From positions 1-26,256 of the forward strand of contig JAEYTB010000236.1 of the NCBI GenBank assembly GCA_023434205.1: a stretch of 26,256 bases of DNA. The letters run 5' to 3'. This document shows, piece by piece, positions 7,088-14,385 of this stretch. The position numbers and the translations under genes were made by a program. The stretch is from Planctomycetota bacterium. Its GTDB lineage: Bacteria; Planctomycetota; Phycisphaerae; Phycisphaerales; UBA1924. The first letter of the stretch is position 1. Each line of letters opens with the position of its first letter. The notes beneath the pieces are model-generated. The model was not told the origin of the DNA, searched no databases, and worked only from the letters and a program-made list of their open reading frames with translations.

Positions 7088-8725
7088 ATGGCGTGGACTT
7101 CGATCGTCGGGGCGGGGCTGGCGGCGGGTCTGCTGGGCCGTGCGCGGTCGCTGTCGAACGTGAAGCACTGGCAGCGCAACAGCGCGGGCATCCAGCGGGC
7201 GCAGCTGCGGAACCTGCTGCGGGATGCGCAGGGGACGGTGTTTGGGCGCGAGCGCGGCTTCGCGAAGCTGGCCAAGCTCGAGAACAGCGAGATCGTCGCG
7301 GCGTACCGCAAGGAAGTGCCGGTCAGCGACTGGTACGCGTTCCGCACGCAGATCGCGCGGATGCGCGAGGAGGGTGAGCCCGATGTGCTGTGGCCGGGGC
7401 TGGTGCGCGACTTTGCGCAGACCAGCGGGACCACCGCCGGGGACAAGTTCATCCCCGTGAGCGAGCGGATGCTCAAGAGCAACCTGCTGGCCTCGCTGGA
7501 CATCTTCGCGCACCTGATGCGGTTCGGGGTGTCGCTGCCGCGGATGCTGTCGGGCAAAAGCCTTTTCTTGGGCGGCTCGACGGACCTCTCGACGAGCCCC
7601 AAGGGCGTGCGGACGGGGGACCTGTCGGGGATCGTGACGCCGCTGATCAAGTGGCCCCTGAGCGAGATCTACCTGCCGGGGCCGAAGATCGCGCTGATGA
7701 GCCACTGGCCCAGCAAGATCGAGGCGATGGCCGAGCGATGCCTGCGCGAGGATGTGCGGATGGTGAGCGGCATGTGCTCGTGGGGGCTGGTGCTGATGGA
7801 GCGGGTCATGCAGATGGCCCGCGAGCAGGGCCGCACGGTGCGGACCATCCGCGATGTGTGGCCCAACTTCCAGGTGTTCGTCCACGGCGGGGTGAAGTAC
7901 GCGCCGTTTGACCCCAGGATGCGGCAGATTTATTCGGGGTCGCCCGACGGCGCGGATATCGCGTACCGCCTGGAGCTGTACCCGGCGAGCGAGGGGTTTG
8001 TCGCGATCCAGGACACGCGGGGGGACCCGGGCCTGCGGCTGAACGTCGACCAGTACAACTTCTTCGAGTTCGTGCCGCTGGAGGCGATCAACGACCCCGA
8101 CCCGCCGGCGTTCACGTGCGAAGCGGTGGAGAAGGGGCAGCGGTACGTGGTGGTGCTGAGCACGTGCGCGGGGCTGTGGCGTTACGTGCTGGGGGATGTG
8201 GTGGAGTTCGACACGGTCCCTGACAGGCTGGCGAGCGACGGGGGCGGGGGCGGGGACGGGCCGTGCCGGATGCGGATCGTGGGGCGGCACAAGCACTTCA
8301 TCAACGCGTTCGGCGAGAACCTGATCGTCGAGCACATCGAGAACGCCGTGGCCGAGGCGGCGCGGGCGGCGAAGGTGATGGTGGGCGAGTTCACGGCGGC
8401 GCCGGTGTACCCGCAGAACGGGAACCGCGCGGGGCTGGAACTCGCGGTGGAGGACCTGCCGGTGGGGGCCGTGGAGGTGTTCGGCAAGGCGTTCGACGAG
8501 TCGCTCAAGCGGCAGAACGTGGACTACACGACCAAGCGGACGGACGGGGTGGGGATGGTGGAGCCGACCATAACCCCTTTGCCTGCCGGGACTTTTCACC
8601 GCTGGCTGGAGAGCCGCGGCAAGCTCGGCGGGCAGCACAAGTGCCCGCGGTGCGCAAACGGGCGGGAGCTGATCGATCAGGTGCGGGGGGTGGCGGGGAT
8701 TGGCGCACCTGCGGCCACGCCCTGA
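7088..8725 (+). CDS. GH3 auxin-responsive-promoter family acyl-adenylate ligase
   Basis: The 545-residue protein has the ordered motifs of GH3 enzymes, which activate a carboxylic acid with ATP and usually transfer it to an amino acid. The ATP-binding motif is 'TSGTTAGDKFIP' (112-123), the second motif is 'LYPASEGF' (297-304), and 'YVLGDVVEF' (366-374) matches the third. 'RIVGRHKHFINAFGENL' (about 395-411) is the hinge region before the small C-terminal domain. Plant members conjugate auxin or jasmonate; bacterial members are largely uncharacterised, so neither acid nor acceptor is known. Residues 1-20 are hydrophobic and could be a membrane-proximal helix. ATG 7088 lies 3 nt after the hydrolase stop. 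Confidence 0.88.
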   Translation: MAWTSIVGAGLAAGLLGRARSLSNVKHWQRNSAGIQRAQLRNLLRDAQGTVFGRERGFAKLAKLENSEIVAAYRKEVPVSDWYAFRTQIARMREEGEPDVLWPGLVRDFAQTSGTTAGDKFIPVSERMLKSNLLASLDIFAHLMRFGVSLPRMLSGKSLFLGGSTDLSTSPKGVRTGDLSGIVTPLIKWPLSEIYLPGPKIALMSHWPSKIEAMAERCLREDVRMVSGMCSWGLVLMERVMQMAREQGRTVRTIRDVWPNFQVFVHGGVKYAPFDPRMRQIYSGSPDGADIAYRLELYPASEGFVAIQDTRGDPGLRLNVDQYNFFEFVPLEAINDPDPPAFTCEAVEKGQRYVVVLSTCAGLWRYVLGDVVEFDTVPDRLASDGGGGGDGPCRMRIVGRHKHFINAFGENLIVEHIENAVAEAARAAKVMVGEFTAAPVYPQNGNRAGLELAVEDLPVGAVEVFGKAFDESLKRQNVDYTTKRTDGVGMVEPTITPLPAGTFHRWLESRGKLGGQHKCPRCANGRELIDQVRGVAGIGAPAATP

Positions 8726-8731
8726 TACGAT
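8723..8731 (+). promoter_or_regulatory. extended -10 box (TGATACGAT) overlapping the GH3 stop codon
   Basis: TGATACGAT combines a TGN extension with TACGAT (8726-8731). The TGA of the GH3 gene forms the first three bases. The box ends 6 nt before ATG 8738, so transcription would begin at or next to the antitoxin start codon, giving a leaderless message. A TTGGCG at 8700-8705 is 20 nt upstream, too far to be a good -35. Confidence 0.4.
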
Positions 8732-8737
8732 TCACTG

Positions 8738-8995
8738 ATGGATCGCGGGTTCGACATCGAGGCGACGTACGACGGCGGGGTGTTCCGGCCCGAGGAGCCG
8801 GTGTCGCTGCCGGATCGCGCGCGGGTGCGGCTGACGGTGCATGAGGAAGGTGAGGCCCCGGGGCCTGTGTGGGTCTTTCCTGATCCTGAGGAGGCGCGGA
8901 AGGCGCGTGAGCTGTGGAAGTCCTTTACCGAGAAAGGAGTTCTTCGGCTCGGTGGGCGGCCGCTCACCCGTGACGAGATGCATGAACGCGGTTGA
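8738..8995 (+). CDS. DUF104/AF2212-like antitoxin of a VapBC-type pair
   Basis: The 85-residue product opens with 'IEATYDGGVFRPEEPVSLPDRARVRLTV' in two parts (residues 7-34): a small beta-rich module like the AF2212/DUF104 antitoxins that precede PIN toxins. The C-terminal half is charged ('DPEEARKARELWKSFTEK', about 50-67) and probably helical, fitting the toxin-wrapping part of an antitoxin. It overlaps the PIN gene by 14 nt, the classical antitoxin-first arrangement. A leaderless start is suggested by the box at 8726-8731. The C-terminal half differs from typical short DUF104 proteins. Confidence 0.75.
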   Translation: MDRGFDIEATYDGGVFRPEEPVSLPDRARVRLTVHEEGEAPGPVWVFPDPEEARKARELWKSFTEKGVLRLGGRPLTRDEMHERG

Positions 8996-9392
8996 TACGA
9001 ATATCTTCGTGTATTCGATCAGTGTCGATGATCCGGTGCGGCGAGCGGCAGCGACGGCGCTGATCAGCTCATTGAATCCCGCAGAGACCGTGCTGCTATG
9101 GCAGGTTGCCTCGGAGTTTACGGCCGCGGCAACGAAGCACGCCCGGCAGGGGCGGCTCCTTGGCAAGCTCGACGATGTCGTCCGCTCTGTTCACGGACAG
9201 TTTCCGCTCGTGGTCCCCAGGCCCCGTGTTCTGACCCGAGCGCTCGAGATTCACCTTGGGTTTCAGGTCTCTTATTGGGATGCTGCGCTGATTGCGGCAT
9301 GCAGCGAAGCGGGGGTGAAGGTGCTGTATTCCGAGGACCTTCAGAGCGCACCGGTGATCGATGGCGTGAGGATTGTGAGCCCGTTTGCCTGA
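8982..9392 (+). CDS. vapC: PIN-domain ribonuclease toxin (VapC-like)
   Basis: The 136-residue PIN domain has acidic residues at the expected places: Asp5 in 'VDTNIFVY', Glu45 in 'VASEF', Asp100 in 'YWDAALIAAC' and Asp119 in 'YSEDLQ'. VapC toxins are Mg-dependent ribonucleases, often cutting tRNA or rRNA, and are held inactive by the cognate antitoxin. ATG 8982 lies inside the antitoxin gene, giving a 14-nt overlap and coupled translation. The codon choice is slightly less GC-biased (several ATT, TAT and TTG codons) than in neighbouring genes, which fits a mobile toxin-antitoxin module. Confidence 0.88.
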   Translation: MNAVDTNIFVYSISVDDPVRRAAATALISSLNPAETVLLWQVASEFTAAATKHARQGRLLGKLDDVVRSVHGQFPLVVPRPRVLTRALEIHLGFQVSYWDAALIAACSEAGVKVLYSEDLQSAPVIDGVRIVSPFA

Positions 9393-9526
9393 TTGGGAGG
9401 CCTGAGCCGTGGATGCTGGACTTGAATTCAGGCAGTCCTCACCCGGGCCGGGGCCCCGCGCCGTTCAGGTAAACCCTGATGCGTGCGAATCCCAATGAGG
9501 TGGTGGGCGGCTGGAGGCACTTCTCT

Positions 9527-10075
9527 ATGGACGGCAGTTGCGGATGGGGGGTGGGCGTGTGCGAGCAGCTTGTGACCGCCGCGGGGGCGGTGCTGGACCA
9601 GTGCGAGGCGCTGGTGCGGGCGGTGCCGGAGGGGGCGATGTGCGCGGAGTCGCGGACGCTCAAGGGCGGGACGCTGGGCAAGCACCTTCGGCACACGCTG
9701 GACCACTACGTGGCGGCGCTGAGCGTGGTGGGCGAGGATGGCGTGATCGACTACGACCGCCGCCGGCGGGAGACGCCGGTGGAGACGGACAAGGTCGCGG
9801 CGGTGGACGCGATCGATGAGCTGCGGATCCGGCTGTCCGCCGCGGCGGGGGAGGGGCTGGGCCGGCCGGTCAAGGTGCGGGTGATGATCGACGGCGAAGG
9901 CGGCGAGCTGGAGCTGGCGTCGACGCTGGGGCGCGAGCTGGCGTTCGCGACGCACCACGCGGTGCATCACCAGGCGATGATGCGGGCCATCGCGGGAGAG
10001 TTCGGGATCGAGATGGAGGATGCGTTCGGGAAGGCGCCCTCGACCCTGCACGCGGAGCGTGCCCGGGGCTCCTAA
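9527..10075 (+). CDS. DinB/YfiT-like four-helix protein
   Basis: The 182-residue product resembles DinB-superfamily proteins. An N-terminal helix bears 'TLGKHLRHTLDHY' (49-61) and a C-terminal helix bears 'FATHHAVHHQAMMRAIAGEFGI' (in two parts, 140-161). The His triad of the family, one His in the early helix and an HxxxH later, can be drawn from His60 (or His53), His144 and His148. Members include thiol-S-transferases and metal proteins of unknown role. An in-frame ATG at 9479 has no ribosome site; ATG 9527 has GGAGG at 9513-9517 with a 9-nt spacer and is chosen. The NRDE gene follows after 16 nt, so the two are probably co-transcribed. The gap 9393-9526 contains only GC-rich partial palindromes. 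Confidence 0.7.
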   Translation: MDGSCGWGVGVCEQLVTAAGAVLDQCEALVRAVPEGAMCAESRTLKGGTLGKHLRHTLDHYVAALSVVGEDGVIDYDRRRRETPVETDKVAAVDAIDELRIRLSAAAGEGLGRPVKVRVMIDGEGGELELASTLGRELAFATHHAVHHQAMMRAIAGEFGIEMEDAFGKAPSTLHAERARGS

Positions 10076-10091
10076 GGTCCCCGCTGACTGC

Positions 10092-10853
10092 ATGTGCACA
10101 CTGACCCTGATCGCGGTTGAGCGTGCGGACGGGCCCCCGGGGCTGCGGCTGGTCATGAACCGGGACGAGCAGCGGGACCGGCCCGCGGCGATCGCGCCGT
10201 GCTGGCGGGAGCTGTCCGGCGGTTTGCGGGCGGTCTGGCCGACGGACCCGGCGGGCGGGGGGACGTGGATCGCGGCCACGTCGCGCGGGCTGGTGCTGTG
10301 CCTGCTGAACCTGAACCTGGAGCCGCGGCCTTTCCTCCCTGAGGGGTTGCTGTCGCGCGGGCTGATCATCCCCAGTGTGGTGGAGAGTGCGGGGGCGGTC
10401 GGGGTAGTGGGTGCGCTGGAGCGGCTGGAGCTGAGGCGGTTCGCGCCGTTCCGGCTGGTGGTGGCGGAGCGGGGAGGCGGGGTGTGGGAGTGCCGCTGGG
10501 ACCGGGAGCGGCTGCGGAGCGTGGAGCACGCGGCGTTGCCGCTGTGCTTTGTGAGCTCGGGGCTGGGCGATTCGCGGGTGGAGGGGCGGCTGCGGCTGTT
10601 TGAGGAGCGGGTGGCGCAGACCGGGTTCACGTCCGGCGAGCAGGACGCGTTCCACCAGCATGGGTGGGAGGGGGAGCCGGAGATCAGCGTGATGATGTCG
10701 CGGGCGGAGGCCCGGACGGTGTCGGTCACGACGGTGGAGGTGTTGGGGAGCGGGCCGCAGGCGCGGGTGGAGATGGGGTACCGCGCGGTCGCGGAGGGGG
10801 CGATGGTGGAGCGCGGGGGCGGGGCTGTGGCGGTTTCCAGGCGCTTGCGCTAA
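10092..10853 (+). CDS. NRDE/TANGO2-family protein
   Basis: The 253-residue protein starts 'MCTLTLIAVE', with the invariant Cys2, and has the eponymous 'NRDE' at 23-26 within 'LVMNRDEQRDRPA'. 'DPAGGGTWIAATSRGLVLCLLN' (in two parts, about 55-77) is the usual 'GGTWLG' segment. The exposed Cys2 and the fold type suggest an Ntn-hydrolase-like enzyme. Eukaryotic TANGO2 has been linked to haem and lipid handling, but bacterial function is unsettled. ATG 10092 is chosen because Cys2 must follow Met; the frame is open upstream to 10020 without similarity. It lies downstream of the DinB-like gene on the same strand. Confidence 0.85.
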   Translation: MCTLTLIAVERADGPPGLRLVMNRDEQRDRPAAIAPCWRELSGGLRAVWPTDPAGGGTWIAATSRGLVLCLLNLNLEPRPFLPEGLLSRGLIIPSVVESAGAVGVVGALERLELRRFAPFRLVVAERGGGVWECRWDRERLRSVEHAALPLCFVSSGLGDSRVEGRLRLFEERVAQTGFTSGEQDAFHQHGWEGEPEISVMMSRAEARTVSVTTVEVLGSGPQARVEMGYRAVAEGAMVERGGGAVAVSRRLR

Positions 10854-10961
10854 GCTTTAGACCGTGTGAGGGCCCCGGGGTTGTCCGGGTTTCGTGCCGC
10901 GTGGGCGATTGGAACCCGCGTGGGCGCGGTGGTTTATGGGCGTGCAGGGAGAGGGGCCTCG

Positions 10962-11843
10962 ATGACGGACATGGTGCTGCGGACAGCCCGGCCGGCGTCG
11001 ATTTCGGCGTTGCTGAACCCGGTCGGGATGCTCTCGGAGTTGTGGTCGCGCCGGGACCTGATCGGGCAGTTCAGCCAGCGGTACTTCCTGGCGCGGCACC
11101 GGGGCACGCACCTGGGGATGGTGTGGGCGCTGCTGTTCCCGCTGGTGCTGCTGGTGGTGTACTCGTTCATCTTCAACTTTGTGTTCACGGCGCGGTCGGC
11201 GCGGCTGGTGCCCGACGGGGCCGGCGGTGCGCTGCCGGAGACGCAGACGCAGTACGCGGTGGCGCTGTTCCTGAGCCTGACGATCTTCAACATCTTCAGC
11301 GAGTCGGTGGTGCGGTCGGCGGGGCTGGTGCTGGACAACACGAACTATGTGAAGCGGGTGGTGTTCCCGCTCGAGGTGCTGCCGGTGTCGTCGCTGATGT
11401 CGGCGGTGAAGTTCAGCCTGTTCGGGCTGGGGCTGTCGCTGGCGGGGGTGGTGGCGTTCTACCCCAAGGTGTACGCGACGGTGCTGCTGCTGCCGGTGGT
11501 GGTGCTGCCGATGCTGGCCCTGGCGCTGGGGCTGGCGTGGTTCATCGCGTCGCTGGCGGTGTTCGTGCGCGACATCGGGAACCTGGTGGTGATCGTGGTG
11601 GGGCAGATCCTGTTCTTCCTGACGCCGATCTTCTACAGGGCCGAGGACCTGAAGGAGTGGGCGTGGATCGTGCGGGTGAACCCGCTGGGGGTCGTGATCG
11701 AGTCGGCGAGGCAGGTGACGCTGTACGGGCAGATGCCCGACTGGCGGGCGCTGGCGGGCGTGCTGGTGGCGGGCCTGGTGGTGATGCAGCTCGGCTACGC
11801 GTGGTTCATGAAGAGCAAGCGGGGGTTCGCGGATGTGCTCTGA
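10962..11843 (+). CDS. wzm: polysaccharide ABC exporter permease (Wzm-like, ABC-2)
   Basis: The 293-residue protein has the ABC-2 polysaccharide exporter pattern: an amphipathic N-terminus with 'LWSRRDLIGQFSQRYFLARHRGTHLGMVWALLFPL', spread over about 24-58, then six membrane helices. 'YVKRVVFPLEVLPV' (about 130-143) is the conserved cytoplasmic loop. 'VNPLGVVIESARQVTLYGQMPDW', around 245-267, precedes the last helix. ATG 10962 is chosen because AGGGAGAGG lies just upstream. A GTG at 10866 would add 32 residues with no family features. Its stop overlaps the Wzt start by 11 nt. It opens the six-gene polysaccharide operon. Confidence 0.9.
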   Translation: MTDMVLRTARPASISALLNPVGMLSELWSRRDLIGQFSQRYFLARHRGTHLGMVWALLFPLVLLVVYSFIFNFVFTARSARLVPDGAGGALPETQTQYAVALFLSLTIFNIFSESVVRSAGLVLDNTNYVKRVVFPLEVLPVSSLMSAVKFSLFGLGLSLAGVVAFYPKVYATVLLLPVVVLPMLALALGLAWFIASLAVFVRDIGNLVVIVVGQILFFLTPIFYRAEDLKEWAWIVRVNPLGVVIESARQVTLYGQMPDWRALAGVLVAGLVVMQLGYAWFMKSKRGFADVL

Positions 11844-13200
11844 GGTGCTGGTGGAAGCGGCGCCGGCGGGGCCTGTCGCGCGACAGGCGACGCAGTGGCA
11901 CGACCCCGCGGTGGCCCACGGCACAGCGCGGGAGAGCGAGCCGGTTATCAGCGTGCGGGATGTAGGGAAGCTGTACCACGTGTACGCGCGGCCGCAGGAC
12001 CGGCTGAAGCAGGCCCTGCTGCGGTGGCGGAGGAAGAAGTTCTACAAGGACTTCTGGGCCCTCAGGGGCGTGTCGTTTGATGTGCTCCGCGGCGAGGCGG
12101 TGGGGATCCTGGGCCGCAACGGCGCGGGCAAGAGCACGCTCCTGCAGATCATCGCGGGGACGATGGCTCCGACAACGGGGGAGGTCGCGGTGCGCGGGCG
12201 CGTGGCGGCGATGCTCGAGCTTGGCAGCGGGTTCAACCCGGAGTTCACGGGGCGCGAGAACGTGTTCCTGGGCGGGGCGATCCTTGGGATCACGCGCAAG
12301 GAGATGGAGGACCGGTTCGACCAGATCGCGGGCTTCGCGGATATCGGGAGCTTTATCGATCAGCCGATCAAGACGTACAGCAGCGGCATGGCGGCGCGGC
12401 TGGCGTTCGCGGTGTCGTTCTCGGTGGACCCGGACCTCCTGATCGTGGACGAGATCCTGGCAGTGGGGGACATCGGGTTCCAGCAGAAGTGCATCGCGCG
12501 GCTGCGGCAGCTGCGGGACAGCGGGCTGACGATGCTGTTCGTGAGCCACTCCCCCGATGCGGTGCGGAGCATCTGCCAGAAGGCGCTGTTCCTGCTCAAC
12601 GGGCAGCCGGCGTTCTACGGCCCGGCGGAGCGGGCGACGGACCTGTACCTGAGCCACATCCGCGAGCACACGAACCAGGAGGCGCTGAAGGAGCAGGCGG
12701 ACCTCTCGGCGCCGGTGGCGCGGACGACGCAGGTGCAGGGGCAGCTGCGGTACGGGACGGGGCACGTGCAGATCGAGCAGGTGGAGGTGCTGAACCGGGC
12801 CGGAGAGCCGGCCCGCGCGTTCGGGCTGGGGGAAGAGGTGACGATCCGGGCGGCGCTCACGAGCCAGATCGAGGCCAAAGACCTGTCGGTCAGCTTCCTG
12901 GTGCGGGACATGACCGGGATCGACGTGATGGGGACGACGACCTTTGACGAGCGGGCGGCGGCGCCGGTGCTGCGGGCGGGGGAGCGGGGGACGGTCGAGT
13001 TCACCTTCGAGAACCGGCTGCGGGCGGGCAACTACGGTGTGTGCCTGGCGGTGACACGGGTGTCGCGCCGGGATTATTCGGACGTTGTGCTGTTTGATCA
13101 GGTGGACGGGTGCGCGGGGTTTGTGGTGGTCCCCAGCCCGGACCGGCCTGTGCATTACAAGTTCCACCAGCCGGTTACGGTACAGTGGAAGGGCCCCTAG
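11833..13200 (+). CDS. wzt: polysaccharide ABC exporter ATPase with C-terminal carbohydrate-binding domain (Wzt-like)
   Basis: The 455-residue protein has the ATPase in residues about 38-280 and a separate beta-rich domain in about 305-440. Visible ATPase motifs are Walker A 'GRNGAGKST' (94-102), the polysaccharide-exporter signature 'YSSGMAARLAF' (182-192), Walker B 'LLIVDEILAVGD' (202-213) and the switch His239 in 'FVSHSPDAV'. The C-terminal part contains 'VEVLNRAGEPARAFGLGEEVTI' (in two parts, about 317-338) and 'ENRLRAGNYGVCLAVTRV' (393-410), which match the Wzt C-terminal fold. In O9a/O8-type systems that domain binds the modified non-reducing end and licenses export. Two methyltransferase genes follow, which supports such a role. 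Confidence 0.92.
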   Translation: MCSEVLVEAAPAGPVARQATQWHDPAVAHGTARESEPVISVRDVGKLYHVYARPQDRLKQALLRWRRKKFYKDFWALRGVSFDVLRGEAVGILGRNGAGKSTLLQIIAGTMAPTTGEVAVRGRVAAMLELGSGFNPEFTGRENVFLGGAILGITRKEMEDRFDQIAGFADIGSFIDQPIKTYSSGMAARLAFAVSFSVDPDLLIVDEILAVGDIGFQQKCIARLRQLRDSGLTMLFVSHSPDAVRSICQKALFLLNGQPAFYGPAERATDLYLSHIREHTNQEALKEQADLSAPVARTTQVQGQLRYGTGHVQIEQVEVLNRAGEPARAFGLGEEVTIRAALTSQIEAKDLSVSFLVRDMTGIDVMGTTTFDERAAAPVLRAGERGTVEFTFENRLRAGNYGVCLAVTRVSRRDYSDVVLFDQVDGCAGFVVVPSPDRPVHYKFHQPVTVQWKGP

Positions 13201-13208
13201 GAACGCGA

Positions 13209-14384
13209 ATGCCCGAGCTGCGGATGCATGATCCTGCCGCCAACCCGACACCCGCCGACGCCGGTGTGGACGCCAACTACGAGTACTGGCGGACACACGG
13301 CGGGGAGTGGGTTGATCACTACGACAACCGCAAGAAGCGGATGGTGCTGTACCACATCCAGGAGCTGATGCTGGCCAACTACGTGGAGCACCACGCGGCG
13401 GCCTCGGCGGCGCCGCTGAAGGTGCTGGAGTTCGGGTGCGGCGTGGGTCGGCACCTGCGGAACCTGTCGCGCCTGCCGAACGTGGAGGTCCACGGGTTCG
13501 ACCAGAGCCAGGCGATGGCGGAGGGCGTGCTGCGGTGGGCGAGCCGCGACTGGTTTGAGCGGCACGTGCGGGTGGGGCTGCCGACGGGGCCGCTGCCGTA
13601 CGAGGACGGGGCGTTCGACCTGGTGTACTCGGCGGAGGTGCTGGTCCACGTGCGGCCGGAGGACCTGGAGGGGCGGCTGAAGGAGATGGTGCGGGTCTGC
13701 CGCGGGCATGTGCTGCACCTGGAGACGAGCCCTGACTACCCGATCGTGAGCGGGGAGCACAGCGGGTGCTGGAAGCACGACCTGCCGGGGGTGTACGCGC
13801 GGCTGGGGCGCGAGTGCGAGGTTCTGGCGAGCGGGTACGAGTGCCACACGCCGTTCCGGGTGGCGGTGGGGTCGGCCCCGGCGTGGACGTGGCCGCGGCA
13901 GGTGCTGGACATGTACCGGCGGCTGGAGCGGGACATCGATGCGGGCTTCGCGGACATGGAGGGGGAGCTGCGGACGCGGGTGTCGGCGCTGGTGCAGCAG
14001 ACGGAAGTGCTCAACGGGGTGATGGGGAAGGTCGCGGGGCTGGAGCAGGCGGCCGAGGGGGCGCGGGCGGAAACCGCGGCGGCCGAGGCGCGGGCGGCGC
14101 GGGCACGCGACGCGGCGCAGGCGTCGGAGGCCAGGGCCCTGGGCGCGGAGTGCGCCCTGAAGCTGCGCGAGGGTGAGGTCGAGTCGCTGCGGCGGCACTA
14201 CTCGGAGATGACCGCGGCCAGGGACGAGGCGGTGCGGCAGGTGCTGTCGCTGCACGAGCACCTGGCGCGGGTGGATGCGGGCTGGGCGGGGGACCGGGCG
14301 GCGCTGCTGCGGATGATCGAGGAACGGCGCCGGTTTATCGAACGGGTCACGCTCACGCTTGGGTCAGAGCGATCTGGAGGTTGA
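13209..14384 (+). CDS. SAM-dependent methyltransferase with long C-terminal coiled coil (WbdD-like candidate terminator)
   Basis: The 391-residue protein has a class I methyltransferase domain in about 35-225: motif I 'VLEFGCGVGRHLRNL' (72-86), the acidic 'VHGFDQS' (94-100) and 'FDLVYSAEVLVHVRP' (136-150). After about residue 230 it becomes an Ala/Glu/Arg-rich helix with heptad character through about 380, containing stretches such as 'AETAAAEARAARARDAAQ'. This combination next to Wzm/Wzt recalls WbdD, the O9a terminator whose coiled coil acts as a ruler. The kinase domain of WbdD is not present. ATG 13209 lies 8 nt after the Wzt stop; the frame is open further upstream (13110) but that part overlaps wzt. 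Confidence 0.8.
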   Translation: MPELRMHDPAANPTPADAGVDANYEYWRTHGGEWVDHYDNRKKRMVLYHIQELMLANYVEHHAAASAAPLKVLEFGCGVGRHLRNLSRLPNVEVHGFDQSQAMAEGVLRWASRDWFERHVRVGLPTGPLPYEDGAFDLVYSAEVLVHVRPEDLEGRLKEMVRVCRGHVLHLETSPDYPIVSGEHSGCWKHDLPGVYARLGRECEVLASGYECHTPFRVAVGSAPAWTWPRQVLDMYRRLERDIDAGFADMEGELRTRVSALVQQTEVLNGVMGKVAGLEQAAEGARAETAAAEARAARARDAAQASEARALGAECALKLREGEVESLRRHYSEMTAARDEAVRQVLSLHEHLARVDAGWAGDRAALLRMIEERRRFIERVTLTLGSERSGG

Positions 14385-14385
14385 G

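Noticed and set aside
6092..8638. 848-codon open frame on the minus strand
   Set aside because: It is antisense to the hydrolase and GH3 genes, and its product is Pro/Arg/His/Gln-rich with no motifs. It is a by-product of G/C at third codon positions.
9393..9526. Partial palindromes (GCCTGA/TCAGGC, GGGCCGGGGCCC) between vapC and the DinB-like gene
   Set aside because: Short arms and GC-rich background make them uninformative.
10866..10961. GTG 10866 as the Wzm start
   Set aside because: A TAAGCT box lies upstream, but the extra 32 residues have no family match and a purine-rich ribosome site precedes ATG 10962.
11806..13296. 496-codon minus-strand open frame
   Set aside because: It is a shadow of the Wzt gene, without recognisable features.
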